This document shows positions 1 to 7,275 of a stretch of DNA of 21,011 nt, one piece after another. The stretch comes from Burkholderiales bacterium. GTDB taxonomy: Bacteria; Pseudomonadota; Gammaproteobacteria; Burkholderiales; SG8-39. Position numbers and translations under genes: made by a program. The stretch is taken from positions 1 through 21,011 of the forward strand of contig JADLDQ010000005.1 of NCBI GenBank assembly GCA_020846575.1. Reading direction: 5' to 3'. The first letter of the stretch is position 1. Each line of letters begins with the position of its first letter. Under the pieces are notes generated by a model. The model made no database searches, was not told the origin of the DNA, and saw only the letters and a program-made list of their open reading frames with translations.

Positions 1-1
1 C

Positions 2-1117
2 ATCAAGGGCGGGTGGGAGCCGGGCCAGCGCGCGCTGCTCGCCCCGCCGCCGCCGGTGAAACCGGGTCTGCACTGGCGGGGGCGAGGCGCCGACGTGATG
101 GTGCGCACGCTGTGCGCGAAGCTCGAATCGCGCGCCGGACGGCTCCTGCGCGGTGTGCGCGCACGCGAACTGATGATGAACGGCAGTCGCTGCTGCGGTG
201 TCGCCGGGACACAGGGGAACGAGGCATTGCGCTTCGAAGCCGGCGCGGTGGTGCTGGCCGACGGCGGATTCCAGGCCGACGCCGAACTGCTGCGGCGCTA
301 CGTCACCAAGGAGCCGGACCGGCTGCTCCAGCGCAACGCGGGATCGGGTGGCGGCGACGGCCTGCGCATGGCGCTCGCCGCGGGCGCCCGGATCCGAGGA
401 ACCGAGTGCTTCTACGGCCACGTGCACTCGCGCGACGCGCTCGCCAACCCGCTCCTGTGGCCCTACCCTACCGTGGACGCGCCCATCGCCTTCGGCGTCG
501 CGCTCGACGCGCGCGGCGAGCGCTTCGCCGACGAGGGCCTGGGCGCGGTGTACATGGCGAACGCCATCGCGCGCCTCCCCGATCCGCTGGAGGCGGTTGC
601 CGTCTGCGACGCCGCCGCCTGGGTGGGACCGGTGAAGCGGGTCGCCCGGCCGTCGAATCCCCTGGTGGAGCGGGCGGGCGGCACCGTGCACAAGAGCTAC
701 ACGATGGAAGGCCTGGCGGCGCTGGCGGGTCTTCCCGAGGATGCGCTGGTGAAGACCCTGCTCGAGTACAACCGCGCGATCGACGAGAACCGCAGCGCGC
801 AACTTCCCGTCCCGCGCAGCGCTTCGCCCGTGAAGCCGATGGCGGTGCGCATTCCGCCCTTCTACGCGCTGCCGGTGTGCGCCGGCATCACCTACACCAT
901 GGGCGGCGTGGCGATCGACGAGCGGTGCCGCGTCCGGCACGCCGACGGGCATCCCATCGAAGGCCTGTACGCAGCGGGCTCGACCACTGGCGGCCACGAA
1001 GGCGGGCCTGCGGCCGGTTACACCGGTGGCCTGGGCAAGGCGATGAGCTTCGGATTTCACGCGGGCAACTGCATCGTCGAAGCGAGCCGTGCGGCGGGGT
1101 TTCGCAGCGCCGCGTAG
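2..1117 (+). CDS. FAD-dependent oxidoreductase, fumarate reductase/tricarballylate dehydrogenase-like (5' truncated by window edge)
   Basis: The frame is open from the first bases of the window, so the true start lies to the left; a GTG at 56 is internal. About 371 residues are visible, and the N-terminal part with the GxGxxG dinucleotide-binding motif is missing. Diagnostic parts that remain are the ADGGFQAD segment (around 250-280 nt), typical of the FAD/substrate region of succinate dehydrogenase/fumarate reductase flavoproteins, and the C-terminal YAAGSTTGGHEGG stretch followed by GYTGGLGKAMSFG, the second FAD-binding segment. The family oxidises or reduces C-C bonds next to carboxylates or ketones (fumarate reductase, TcuA, ketosteroid dehydrogenases). 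The substrate cannot be assigned. A tandem repeat begins inside its last codons. The family call is firm and the specificity is open. Confidence 0.9.
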   Translation: MKGGWEPGQRALLAPPPPVKPGLHWRGRGADVMVRTLCAKLESRAGRLLRGVRARELMMNGSRCCGVAGTQGNEALRFEAGAVVLADGGFQADAELLRRYVTKEPDRLLQRNAGSGGGDGLRMALAAGARIRGTECFYGHVHSRDALANPLLWPYPTVDAPIAFGVALDARGERFADEGLGAVYMANAIARLPDPLEAVAVCDAAAWVGPVKRVARPSNPLVERAGGTVHKSYTMEGLAALAGLPEDALVKTLLEYNRAIDENRSAQLPVPRSASPVKPMAVRIPPFYALPVCAGITYTMGGVAIDERCRVRHADGHPIEGLYAAGSTTGGHEGGPAAGYTGGLGKAMSFGFHAGNCIVEASRAAGFRSAA

Positions 1118-1195
1118 CTGCCGCAGTGCCGCGCAGCAGTCGCAGCGCCGCGTCGCTGTCGCCGTGCCACGCAGCTTGCGCAGTGCCGCGCAGCA
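1102..1195. repeat. 38-bp imperfect tandem repeat, about 2.5 copies
   Basis: Copy 1 is 1102-1139 and copy 2 is 1140-1177; they agree at about 32 of 38 positions, including an identical 14-base start (TCGCAGCGCCGCGT). From about 1178 the second half of the unit recurs nearly exactly (GCAGTGCCGCGCAGCA). The first copy covers the last codons and stop of the flavoprotein gene, so the array probably grew outward from the coding end. The motif GCCGCGCAGC is GC-rich and part-palindromic. No function is evident. Confidence 0.75.
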
Positions 1196-1291
1196 AAGGC
1201 CGCGTCCTCGCCCGGTGCGCGTCGCGCCGCCCGGCGCGGTGCGGCTCGAACAGGACCGCGATCGCGGGCTTCATCGCCCGCCGGACGGCAT

Positions 1292-2008
1292 TCAGGCGCG
1301 CGCCACGCGGTGAAACAAGGGCGTCAGCGCCGCGGCCGGCGCCGGGCGCAGCAGCGTCACCTGCTCGCTCATCACCAGGGGCCGAATCGCCTCGACGAAG
1401 GACGCGCCCGCCCCTGCCTCGCGTTCCTTACGGCAGGAAGCCTCGCGCGCATCGGCATCGGTGTGCCAGCGGTACTGCGTAACCTGGTGCTGCTGGCCCA
1501 CGAGCGTATAGAAGCAGCCGATCAGGCGCTCGGGCGGGCCGCTCGTCTCCAGCCGCGACCGGCACGCCTCCCAGGACCGGGGCAGCGCACCCGGCTGGAG
1601 CACGAGCGTTTCCTCTTCCACCAGCAGCCGCGGATGCGACGCACGCTCGGCTATCGGCGCCTCGCCCGTGATCCAGTCGCGCGCCTCGCCCCAGAGCGGC
1701 GTGAGTCCGGCCACCGGGGCGGGCGCCATGAAGCGGTTTTCCTGCGCCAGCATCAGAGGACGCACGGCGCGGTAGTACGGTTCGGACTTCGGGCTCTTGA
1801 AGAACAGGCGTTCGAACCAGTCCTGGTAGCTGTCGTAGCGCCACAGGTGAACGATCTGGTCGCGCGCTCCGCTCGCCGCCTCGAAGTACGAGACCAGGCG
1901 CGCCATGATCGGCCGATCCGCGGGATCGATACCGCGCTCGTGCTGCGCCCTCCAGAAGGCGTCCAGCGTCCCCGGACGGAAAGTGTAGGCGCGGCGCTCG
2001 AGCAGCAT
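1292..2008 (-). CDS. NIPSNAP family protein with two tandem NIPSNAP domains
   Basis: This is a 238-residue protein. The ATG at 2008 is preceded by GAAGG five bases away and follows the stop of the upstream gene by five bases, so the two are co-transcribed and probably coupled. Two ferredoxin-like NIPSNAP/dimeric alpha-beta-barrel domains are visible, about residues 3-104 and 128-232. The internal duplication is clear in the paired segments AVRPLMLAQENRFMAPAP (81-98) and AIRPLVMSEQVTLLRPAP (207-224), both followed by a LTPL motif. Bacterial NIPSNAP proteins occur in catabolic clusters; their biochemical role is mostly unknown, with proposals including small ligand-binding barrels and isomerase- or monooxygenase-like enzymes. 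Its partner is a SnoaL/DUF4440-type protein. The family call is good and the function unknown. Confidence 0.85.
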   Translation of the reverse strand: MLLERRAYTFRPGTLDAFWRAQHERGIDPADRPIMARLVSYFEAASGARDQIVHLWRYDSYQDWFERLFFKSPKSEPYYRAVRPLMLAQENRFMAPAPVAGLTPLWGEARDWITGEAPIAERASHPRLLVEEETLVLQPGALPRSWEACRSRLETSGPPERLIGCFYTLVGQQHQVTQYRWHTDADAREASCRKEREAGAGASFVEAIRPLVMSEQVTLLRPAPAAALTPLFHRVARA

Positions 2009-2013
2009 GGCCT

Positions 2014-2397
2014 TCACGCGCCGGGCTTGGGCGTCGAGGCCCAGGCGACCATCTGCCAGCCGCCGGGGCCCTTTACCCAGACCGTCATGAACGCGTTGCT
2101 GAGGGTCCGCTCCACGCCGTCGCGCCGGCTGCGCAGCACGACATCGCCGTGCATCACCGCCGTCTCCCCGTAGACCCTGACGCAGACCTTGTCGCGTTGC
2201 GTCCAGAGGTAGCGAACCTTGCCCGACCTCAGGTTCTCCATGTACCGGGCCTTGCCGTCGCTGGTCGCGTTTCCGTGAGTGTAGACCAGTCCCTCCCCCA
2301 GCAGGCGATCGAGCGTTTCGTAGTCCGCCTCGATCATGGCGCGGTTGCGCTCGTCGTCCGCCGCCACGACCTCGCGCTCGGCGCTGCCGTCGTTCAT
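2014..2397 (-). CDS. Nuclear transport factor 2-like (SnoaL/DUF4440) protein
   Basis: This is a 127-residue protein. The ATG at 2397 was chosen because AAGGGGAG lies about seven bases upstream and the family usually runs 120-140 residues; the frame is open further upstream but that part looks non-coding. The N-terminal helix (AADDERNRAMIEADYETLD, residues 12-30), the LVYTHGNA segment with a later lysine (residues 37-49) and the closing WVKGPGGWQMVAW strand (107-119) are characteristic of the cone-shaped NTF2/SnoaL fold in its DUF4440 branch. Members act as small ketosteroid-isomerase-like enzymes or ligand-binding proteins. It is the first gene of a two-gene minus-strand unit with the NIPSNAP gene and is divergent from Bug receptor 1. 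No catalytic assignment is possible. Confidence 0.87.
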   Translation of the reverse strand: MNDGSAEREVVAADDERNRAMIEADYETLDRLLGEGLVYTHGNATSDGKARYMENLRSGKVRYLWTQRDKVCVRVYGETAVMHGDVVLRSRRDGVERTLSNAFMTVWVKGPGGWQMVAWASTPKPGA

Positions 2398-2512
2398 GGT
2401 ATCCGCTCCCCTTGGTTGCTCGGCGCCGGCATCGAAAAGCGATCCACCCGGTGAAACCCGCCCCCCGTCCTCGCGCGCCCGGGCAATTTGGCGGCGGCAC
2501 GCGCGGCGTGCC

Positions 2513-2526
2513 TTGATGCACGTCAA
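2513..2526. promoter_or_regulatory. FNR/Anr-type palindromic site (candidate)
   Basis: TTGATGCACGTCAA matches the FNR/Anr consensus TTGAT-N4-ATCAA at nine of ten defined positions. It sits in the 228-bp intergenic region between the divergent SnoaL-like gene (start 2397) and Bug gene (start 2626), about 100 bases from each start, where an activator site for either promoter could lie. I see no convincing -10/-35 pair beside it. This is a motif match only. Confidence 0.45.
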
Positions 2527-2625
2527 ACAGGAACTGCGTCGAAGTGGATACCGTTGCGTTCACCCGCAGGTGCAACACGGCGAGCGGCGGCGTTCCCGCC
2601 GCGTCGACAGTTCAGGGGAGAGGCG

Positions 2626-3597
2626 ATGAAGACCGTTTCATGCAGTCTGGCGGCCGTCTGGCTCATTTGCGCACTCGCGCCCGCGGCGGCGCAGGCACCG
2701 TATCCGAACAAGCCGATACGCATGGTGGTCGCATTCCCGCCCGGCGGCGGCACCGACATCAATGCGCGCCTGATCGGGGCCAGCCTGCAGGCCTCGCTCG
2801 GACAGCCGGTGGTCATCGAGAACCGGCCGGGAGCCAACGGCCTGGTCGGCACCACACAGGTCGCGAAGTCGCCCGCGGACGGCTACACGCTGTCCATGGG
2901 AGCGGGCGGACCGCTCACCATCAACCATCAGGTGATGAAGAACGTGCCCCTCGATCCGCTCCGGGATCTCGCGCCGGTGGCGACGGTCTCCGCGCACGTG
3001 CTCTCGCTCGTGGTGCACCCGTCGTTTCCGGCGCACTCGGTCAAGGAGCTGATCGACATCGTCAAGGCCAGGCGGGACGGGTACAGCTACGCGTCCGCCG
3101 CGATCGCATCGCCGCACCACCTGACCATGGAGCTGTTCCAGTCGCTCAGCGGCACGCACATGGTGCACGTGCCCTACAAGGGGTCGGGAGACGCGATCAA
3201 GGACCTGGTGGCGGGCCAGGTGCGGATCGCCTTCGAGACCGTGTCGGTCATCCTGCCGCACGTCAACGCCGGGAGGCTGCGGATGCTGGCCGTGACCTCC
3301 CGGCAGCGCAGCAGCCTCGCGCCGCAGGTGCCGAGCATGACCGAGTCGGGATTCCCGGGTTTCGAGTCGTTCTCATGGTACGGCGTCGTCGCCCCCGCAG
3401 GCACGCCCAGGCCCATCATCAACACGCTCAACGCCGAGATACGCAAGGCGCTCACCACTGCCGAAGTCCGGGGAAGACTCTCCCAGCTGGGCGCCGAGCC
3501 CTTGTCGGGTACGCCCGATGACATGGAGAAGTTCATGCGCGACGAGATCGCCAAGTGGGGTCGCGTCATCAGGGACGTCAATATCACGGTGGATTAG
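2626..3597 (+). CDS. Bug-family TTT substrate-binding protein (receptor 1)
   Basis: This is a 323-residue periplasmic receptor. The ATG at 2626 is preceded by GGGGAG and begins a clean signal peptide: MKT, a hydrophobic core around residues 5-22 and a cleavage site after AQA24. An upstream open stretch in frame is rejected. Family landmarks are YPNKPIRMVV at the mature N-terminus, PPGGGTDINAR, GQPVVIENRPGANG, DGYTL and HVPYKG. Bug proteins bind small carboxylates or related solutes, mainly by backbone and water contacts, and deliver them to a TctA/TctB-type permease; many are orphan, as here. The 3' end overlaps the convergent amidohydrolase gene by 14 bases. The ligand is unknown. Confidence 0.95.
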   Translation: MKTVSCSLAAVWLICALAPAAAQAPYPNKPIRMVVAFPPGGGTDINARLIGASLQASLGQPVVIENRPGANGLVGTTQVAKSPADGYTLSMGAGGPLTINHQVMKNVPLDPLRDLAPVATVSAHVLSLVVHPSFPAHSVKELIDIVKARRDGYSYASAAIASPHHLTMELFQSLSGTHMVHVPYKGSGDAIKDLVAGQVRIAFETVSVILPHVNAGRLRMLAVTSRQRSSLAPQVPSMTESGFPGFESFSWYGVVAPAGTPRPIINTLNAEIRKALTTAEVRGRLSQLGAEPLSGTPDDMEKFMRDEIAKWGRVIRDVNITVD

Positions 3598-5098
3598 GCG
3601 CCGCCTGGCGCCTCGGGTAGCGCTCGATCCCCACGTCGCACGCGTTGACGCGGGCAGCCTGCGCGGCGAAGGCGCGCGCGAGCGGTTCGAGTTCCCGTTC
3701 CACGCGCCGGAACTCGGCGCGGTAGGCGGGCATCGCCTCGGCCAGCGCCTCCTGGAGCGAACGCTCCTCGAGCGTGGTCGTGCACCGCTCGCGGACCACC
3801 ACGCGCCCGTCCACGATCACGGTGTGCACGGCGCGGCCGGTTTCGCTGAACACGATCTGGCGCGCGGCGCTGTTGAAGGGCACGAAGGAGGGATCCGCGA
3901 GGTCGAGCAGCACCAGGTCCGCCTTCATGCCCCGGCGGATTGCACCGGCGTCCAGGCCCGCGGTCGCAGCGCCGCCCGCGGTGGCGATGCGCACCGCTTC
4001 GGCCGCGGAAAGCAGTCCCGGGTGCGGGCTTTCCGCGGCGGCCAGCAGGCAGCACAGCTTCATCGACTGGAAGAGGTTCTGCGTGTCGCTGCAGCTGAAG
4101 CAGTCACAGCCGAACGCCAGCGCCACGCCGGCGCGACGCAATTCGTTGACCGGGGGCACGCCGTCCTTGAGCTTGAGGTTGCTCACCGCGTTGACGACGA
4201 CGCGGGCGCCGCGCCTGGCGAGCAGATCCAGTTCGTCGGGTCGAGACCACAGGCCGTGGGCCACGCTCAGTCGCGTGCCGAGGAGTCCTACCCTGTCCAT
4301 GTAGCGCACCAGGGAGCCGCCGTCGGCGCCGTGGCGCTCGCGCGCCTGCAGCGCGTGACCGAGCGCCTCGTAGAGATGCGTGTACACGGGCAGGCCGCGC
4401 TCTTCGGCGAGCGCCACGATCGCCTTCATCATGGGTTCGCTACAGCGGTGCGGCGCTGAAGGGCTGAGCGCCCAGTGCAGGCGAGCCGAGCGATGGCGCT
4501 CCAACTGCGCGCGCAGGAACGCCATCACCCGGGCGGGATCGCCGGCGCGCGCGCCGATCGCATCGAGCAGGTCCGGCGCAAACAGCTCGCGCACGTAGGG
4601 AATGGTGTCCGCGTCCGGCAGGTCCCTGACCGACACCGAGAAGACGACGCGGATGCCGGCCTCGTCGTAGGCCTCCAGGATCGTCTCGACCAGCGACGGG
4701 TCGTACGCCTGGATGCTCATGTCCTGCACCGTGGTGATGCCGTTCTTCAGGCATTCCACCGCGCCGAGCAGCGTGCGCAGCCGCACTTCCTCCCGCGGCC
4801 GGTTCGCCGCCATGCGGGCCGTGTAATGGCGCCACACCTCCAGCGGCACTTCCTCGAACAGCCCCTTGGCGAGCAGGTCGTAGGAGTGGTAGTGCGCGTT
4901 GACGAAACCGGGCACCAGCAGCATGCCGCGCGCATCCAGCGTGCGCTCCGGGCGGCGCTGTGCGCCGAGCGCGCGTTCGACCTCTTCTCCTGTCGCCGTG
5001 ATGGTCGAATCCTCGATCAGCACGTCCGCCACCGGTGGCTGGTCGACATCCCCGTCGTGGTCGTAGACGCGCGCCCCGGTGATCAGCAAGGAGGTCAT
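3584..5098 (-). CDS. Metal-dependent amidohydrolase/deaminase (COG0402, AtzA/TrzN/SsnA-like)
   Basis: This is a 504-residue amidohydrolase-superfamily enzyme with a TIM-barrel hydrolase plus a small beta-sandwich built from both ends (DVLIEDSTI, VDGRVVVRERC). Metal ligands are visible: the HxH pair H69/H71 in VNAHYHSYDLL, H241 in YTHLYEAL, H281 in AHGLW and D332 in FGCDCFSCSD. This layout, with no carboxylated lysine, is that of the mononuclear subtype that includes guanine and cytosine deaminases, S-adenosylhomocysteine deaminase and the s-triazine chlorohydrolases. It likely deaminates or dehalogenates a heterocycle, or hydrolyses a related C-N bond (inference). The start is the first ATG; the ribosome site is weak. 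It is divergent from the MBL-hydrolase gene across a short spacer with an inverted repeat. The cysteine-rich GCDCFSC around the metal Asp is unusual. Confidence 0.92.
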   Translation of the reverse strand: MTSLLITGARVYDHDGDVDQPPVADVLIEDSTITATGEEVERALGAQRRPERTLDARGMLLVPGFVNAHYHSYDLLAKGLFEEVPLEVWRHYTARMAANRPREEVRLRTLLGAVECLKNGITTVQDMSIQAYDPSLVETILEAYDEAGIRVVFSVSVRDLPDADTIPYVRELFAPDLLDAIGARAGDPARVMAFLRAQLERHRSARLHWALSPSAPHRCSEPMMKAIVALAEERGLPVYTHLYEALGHALQARERHGADGGSLVRYMDRVGLLGTRLSVAHGLWSRPDELDLLARRGARVVVNAVSNLKLKDGVPPVNELRRAGVALAFGCDCFSCSDTQNLFQSMKLCCLLAAAESPHPGLLSAAEAVRIATAGGAATAGLDAGAIRRGMKADLVLLDLADPSFVPFNSAARQIVFSETGRAVHTVIVDGRVVVRERCTTTLEERSLQEALAEAMPAYRAEFRRVERELEPLARAFAAQAARVNACDVGIERYPRRQAAPNPP

Positions 5099-5112
5099 AT
5101 CGGTGGTAATTT

Positions 5113-5128
5113 CTGATCAATAGATCAG
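5113..5128. promoter_or_regulatory. Inverted repeat, candidate operator between divergent genes
   Basis: CTGATC-AATA-GATCAG is a perfect 6+6 inverted repeat with a 4-base spacer, extended imperfectly by TT on the left and GAA on the right. It is AT-rich in a GC-rich neighbourhood. It lies 15 bases upstream of the amidohydrolase start (minus strand) and about 95 bases upstream of the MBL gene (plus strand). Size and symmetry fit a dimeric repressor such as GntR or MarR/TetR types, but no such regulator is in the window. Confidence 0.4.
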
Positions 5129-5142
5129 GAACGCCGAGCGCG

Positions 5143-5171
5143 TTGCGATCCCGATTATGGACGAATACCAT
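5143..5171 (+). promoter_or_regulatory. Candidate sigma70-type promoter for the MBL-led operon
   Basis: TTGCGA at 5143-5148 (four of six to TTGACA) and TACCAT at 5166-5171 (four of six to TATAAT) are separated by exactly 17 bases. The implied start point lies about 40 bases before the ATG at 5222. The TACCATG heptamer recurs at 5179-5185, 13 bases further on. Both boxes are imperfect, so this is only a plausible site. Confidence 0.3.
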
Positions 5172-5221
5172 GACCCGTTACCATGGGAGCGCGCCTTGCG
5201 CAACCCTCCATGAAGGATCGC

Positions 5222-6103
5222 ATGAAGATCGGCAAGTTTCTGGTGCAGCGCATCGCCGACATCGACAGGAGCGCGCATCCGGCGGCGCGGGCCTTTCCCC
5301 ATCTGTCGCGCGAGCGCATGCAGGCCCACGCGAAGCGCCTCGGTCCGCGCTTCATCGACCCCGAGACGCTCGATATCTTTCTCAGCTTTCACACCTATAT
5401 CGTGCGCTGCGAAGGACTCACCATGCTGGTGGATACGTGCGTCGGCAACGACAAGGACCGTCCGTCGCGTCCGAACTGGCACCGCCGCCAGGGTGACTTC
5501 CTCGTCAGGTGCGCGGCCGCGGGCGTGAAGCCCGAGGACGTGGATATCGTCATGTGCACCCACCTGCACGCCGACCACGTCGGCTGGAACACGCGCCTGG
5601 TGAACGGGCGCTGGGTTCCGACGTTTCCGAACGCGCGCTACCTGATGGCCGAGGTGGAGTACCGGTACCTGGTCGACAAGGTCGCTCGCGCGGGCGCGGA
5701 GGCGAACCACGACTGCTACCCGGACAGCGTGCTGCCGGTGGTGGAGCGCGGACAAGCCGACCTGGTGAGCCTGTCGCACCGGGTCGCCCCCGGCATCCAC
5801 ACCGAGCCCGCGCCCGGGCACACGCCCGGATCGGTGCTCGTGCACCTGGAGGACTCGGGGGAGCACGCGGTGTGCGTCGGCGACCTGATGCACCACCCGC
5901 TGCAGATGGCCGACCCCGCGACACCCACGGGATACTGCGAGGATCCGCTGGCGGCGGCTCGCCGGCGCGTGGACTTCTGCGGGCGCTATGCCGACACGCA
6001 CACCCGCGTGCTGACCGCGCACTTCCTCGCGCCGTCGGCCGGCTGGATAAAGACAGGCGCCGGCGAGGACGGCGCCTACCGGTTCGAGTTCGACCAGGAC
6101 TGA
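5222..6103 (+). CDS. Metallo-beta-lactamase-fold hydrolase (N-acyl homoserine lactonase/glyoxalase II-like)
   Basis: This is a 293-residue cytoplasmic dizinc hydrolase. I chose the ATG at 5222 because AAGGA stands six bases upstream; ATGs at 5183 and 5210 lack a ribosome site. All expected metal ligands are present: H114, H116, D118 and H119 in THLHADHVGW, H200 in PGHTPGS, D221 in VGDLMHHP and H267 in TAHFLAPSAG. The ~300-residue length, the FLSFHTYIV N-terminal strand and the inserted helices match the AHL-lactonase/quinolone-type branch of MBL hydrolases rather than beta-lactamases. Likely reactions are ester or lactone hydrolysis. It is the first gene of the long plus-strand cluster; its stop is seven bases before the next start. 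A catabolic lactonase fits the context better than quorum quenching, but this is inference. Confidence 0.92.
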   Translation: MKIGKFLVQRIADIDRSAHPAARAFPHLSRERMQAHAKRLGPRFIDPETLDIFLSFHTYIVRCEGLTMLVDTCVGNDKDRPSRPNWHRRQGDFLVRCAAAGVKPEDVDIVMCTHLHADHVGWNTRLVNGRWVPTFPNARYLMAEVEYRYLVDKVARAGAEANHDCYPDSVLPVVERGQADLVSLSHRVAPGIHTEPAPGHTPGSVLVHLEDSGEHAVCVGDLMHHPLQMADPATPTGYCEDPLAAARRRVDFCGRYADTHTRVLTAHFLAPSAGWIKTGAGEDGAYRFEFDQD

Positions 6104-6110
6104 GGACGCG

Positions 6111-7103
6111 ATGGCGAGACTCGCGATCACCATAGCATCCTGGAACTACGATCGGGTTCAGGCCATCATCGACGGCCGCGTGCAGGTCGAGGGATGCGAG
6201 GTGAACTACCTCGCCCTGCGGCCCGAGGAGACCTTCCACCGCGCCTACATCAACCGCGAGTTCGAGGTCTCCGAGATCGGCTTCTCCAACCATATCATCG
6301 CCACCTCGCGCGGCGAAGCCGACTACGTCGCGCTCCCGGTGTTCCTGTCGCGGCTGTTCCGCCACTCGGCCATCTACATCCGCACCGACCGGGACATCAG
6401 GGGCCCGGAGGACCTCGCCGGCCGCAAGGTCGGCGTGCCCGAGTATCAGATGACCGCGGCGCTGTGGGTGCGCGGCATGCTGCAGGACCTGTACGGCGTG
6501 AAACCGCAGGGCATCCAGTGGCGTCAGGGCGGGCTGGAGTCGCCCGGACGCAAGGACAAGATGGCCATGAACCTGCCGCCGGACTTCCCGCTGGAGTCGA
6601 TCGGGCCGAACGAGACACTGTCGGCGCTGCTCGCGCGCGGCGCGCTCGATGCGCTGGTCACCGCGGCGGCGCCTTCGTGCTACCGCGACGGCCGTACCCC
6701 GATTGCGCGCCTGTTCGAGGATTACGAATCGGCCGAGCGCGAATATTTCCGCCGCACCGGGCTGTTCCCGATCATGCACGCGCTCGCCATCCGGCGCGAC
6801 GTCCACGAGCGCCACCCCTGGCTCGCCTCGAGTCTGGTGAAGGCGTTCGCCGAGGCGAAGGACCTCGCCACCCGCGACCTGGAGGAGGTGGTCGCCCTGA
6901 AGACCACGCTGCCGTGGGTCGGCGCGCAGGCGAGGGCCACTCGCGAGCTGATGGGAGAGGACTTCTGGCCCTACGGCCTCGAACCCAACCGCAAGGTGCT
7001 CGAAGCCATGACGCGCTATTCGCACGAGCAGGGGCTCTCGGTGCGCAAGGTGGCGATCGAAGAACTGTTCGCCCGGAGCACCCTCGCGCAGACCGTCATC
7101 TGA
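6111..7103 (+). CDS. 4,5-dihydroxyphthalate decarboxylase-like protein (periplasmic-binding-protein fold, no signal peptide)
   Basis: This 330-residue protein begins at an ATG whose ribosome site (GAGGA) overlaps the preceding stop. The N-terminal pattern SWNYDRVQAIIDGRVQVEG (residues 10-28), then PEETFHRAYINREFEVSEI (38-56), is the signature of the 4,5-dihydroxyphthalate decarboxylase (Pht5) family. These are type-II periplasmic-binding-protein folds that lack a leader and are reported to decarboxylate dihydroxylated aromatic acids. No signal peptide is present, so it acts in the cytoplasm. RGPEDLAGRKVGVPEYQ (97-113) is the segment shared with ABC/NMT1-type binding proteins. Direct placement in a cluster with an extradiol dioxygenase supports a role in preparing an aromatic ring, but the substrate is unproven and a sensor or binding role remains possible. 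Confidence 0.88.
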   Translation: MARLAITIASWNYDRVQAIIDGRVQVEGCEVNYLALRPEETFHRAYINREFEVSEIGFSNHIIATSRGEADYVALPVFLSRLFRHSAIYIRTDRDIRGPEDLAGRKVGVPEYQMTAALWVRGMLQDLYGVKPQGIQWRQGGLESPGRKDKMAMNLPPDFPLESIGPNETLSALLARGALDALVTAAAPSCYRDGRTPIARLFEDYESAEREYFRRTGLFPIMHALAIRRDVHERHPWLASSLVKAFAEAKDLATRDLEEVVALKTTLPWVGAQARATRELMGEDFWPYGLEPNRKVLEAMTRYSHEQGLSVRKVAIEELFARSTLAQTVI

Positions 7104-7112
7104 GGAGGCGCG

Positions 7113-7262
7113 ATGCGCAACGCAGCCGAGTTCCGGAAACGGCTGGCCGGCGGCGCTCGACGCCGCCACCGTGCTCCCCGGCACATCCGCCGGCGGGGCA
7201 GACCCATGACGCGCCGCACGACAGGACGCCGGGGAACGGCGCCTCGCGAGGCCGCTGCCTGA
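7113..7262 (+). pseudogene. Short ORF or gene relic between decarboxylase-like and ferredoxin genes
   Basis: An ATG at 7113 follows GGAGG by four bases, the strongest ribosome site in this part, directly after the preceding stop. The 49-codon frame begins convincingly (MRNAAEFRKRLAGG) but then becomes very arginine-rich, as expected after a frameshift; one frame over reads ALDAATVLPGTSAGGADP. The beginning resembles the N-terminus of isocitrate lyase/PEP mutase-family enzymes (AAEFRxRLA), which are common in such clusters, but this similarity is from memory and short. The stop at 7260-7262 overlaps the ribosome site of the ferredoxin gene. I read it as the remnant of a deleted gene; a real 49-residue protein is the alternative. 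Confidence 0.35.
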
Positions 7263-7275
7263 AGGAGACGCACGC

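Noticed and set aside
1102..1195. Repeat array as a CRISPR
   Set aside because: The units are directly adjacent, imperfect and have no spacers; the array begins inside a gene end.
5183..5221. Earlier ATG starts for the MBL hydrolase
   Set aside because: They lack a ribosome site and add residues outside the domain; the ATG at 5222 has AAGGA at good spacing.
6111..7103. ABC-transporter solute-binding protein
   Set aside because: There is no signal peptide and no permease or ATPase gene nearby; the N-terminal pattern fits the 4,5-dihydroxyphthalate decarboxylase family.
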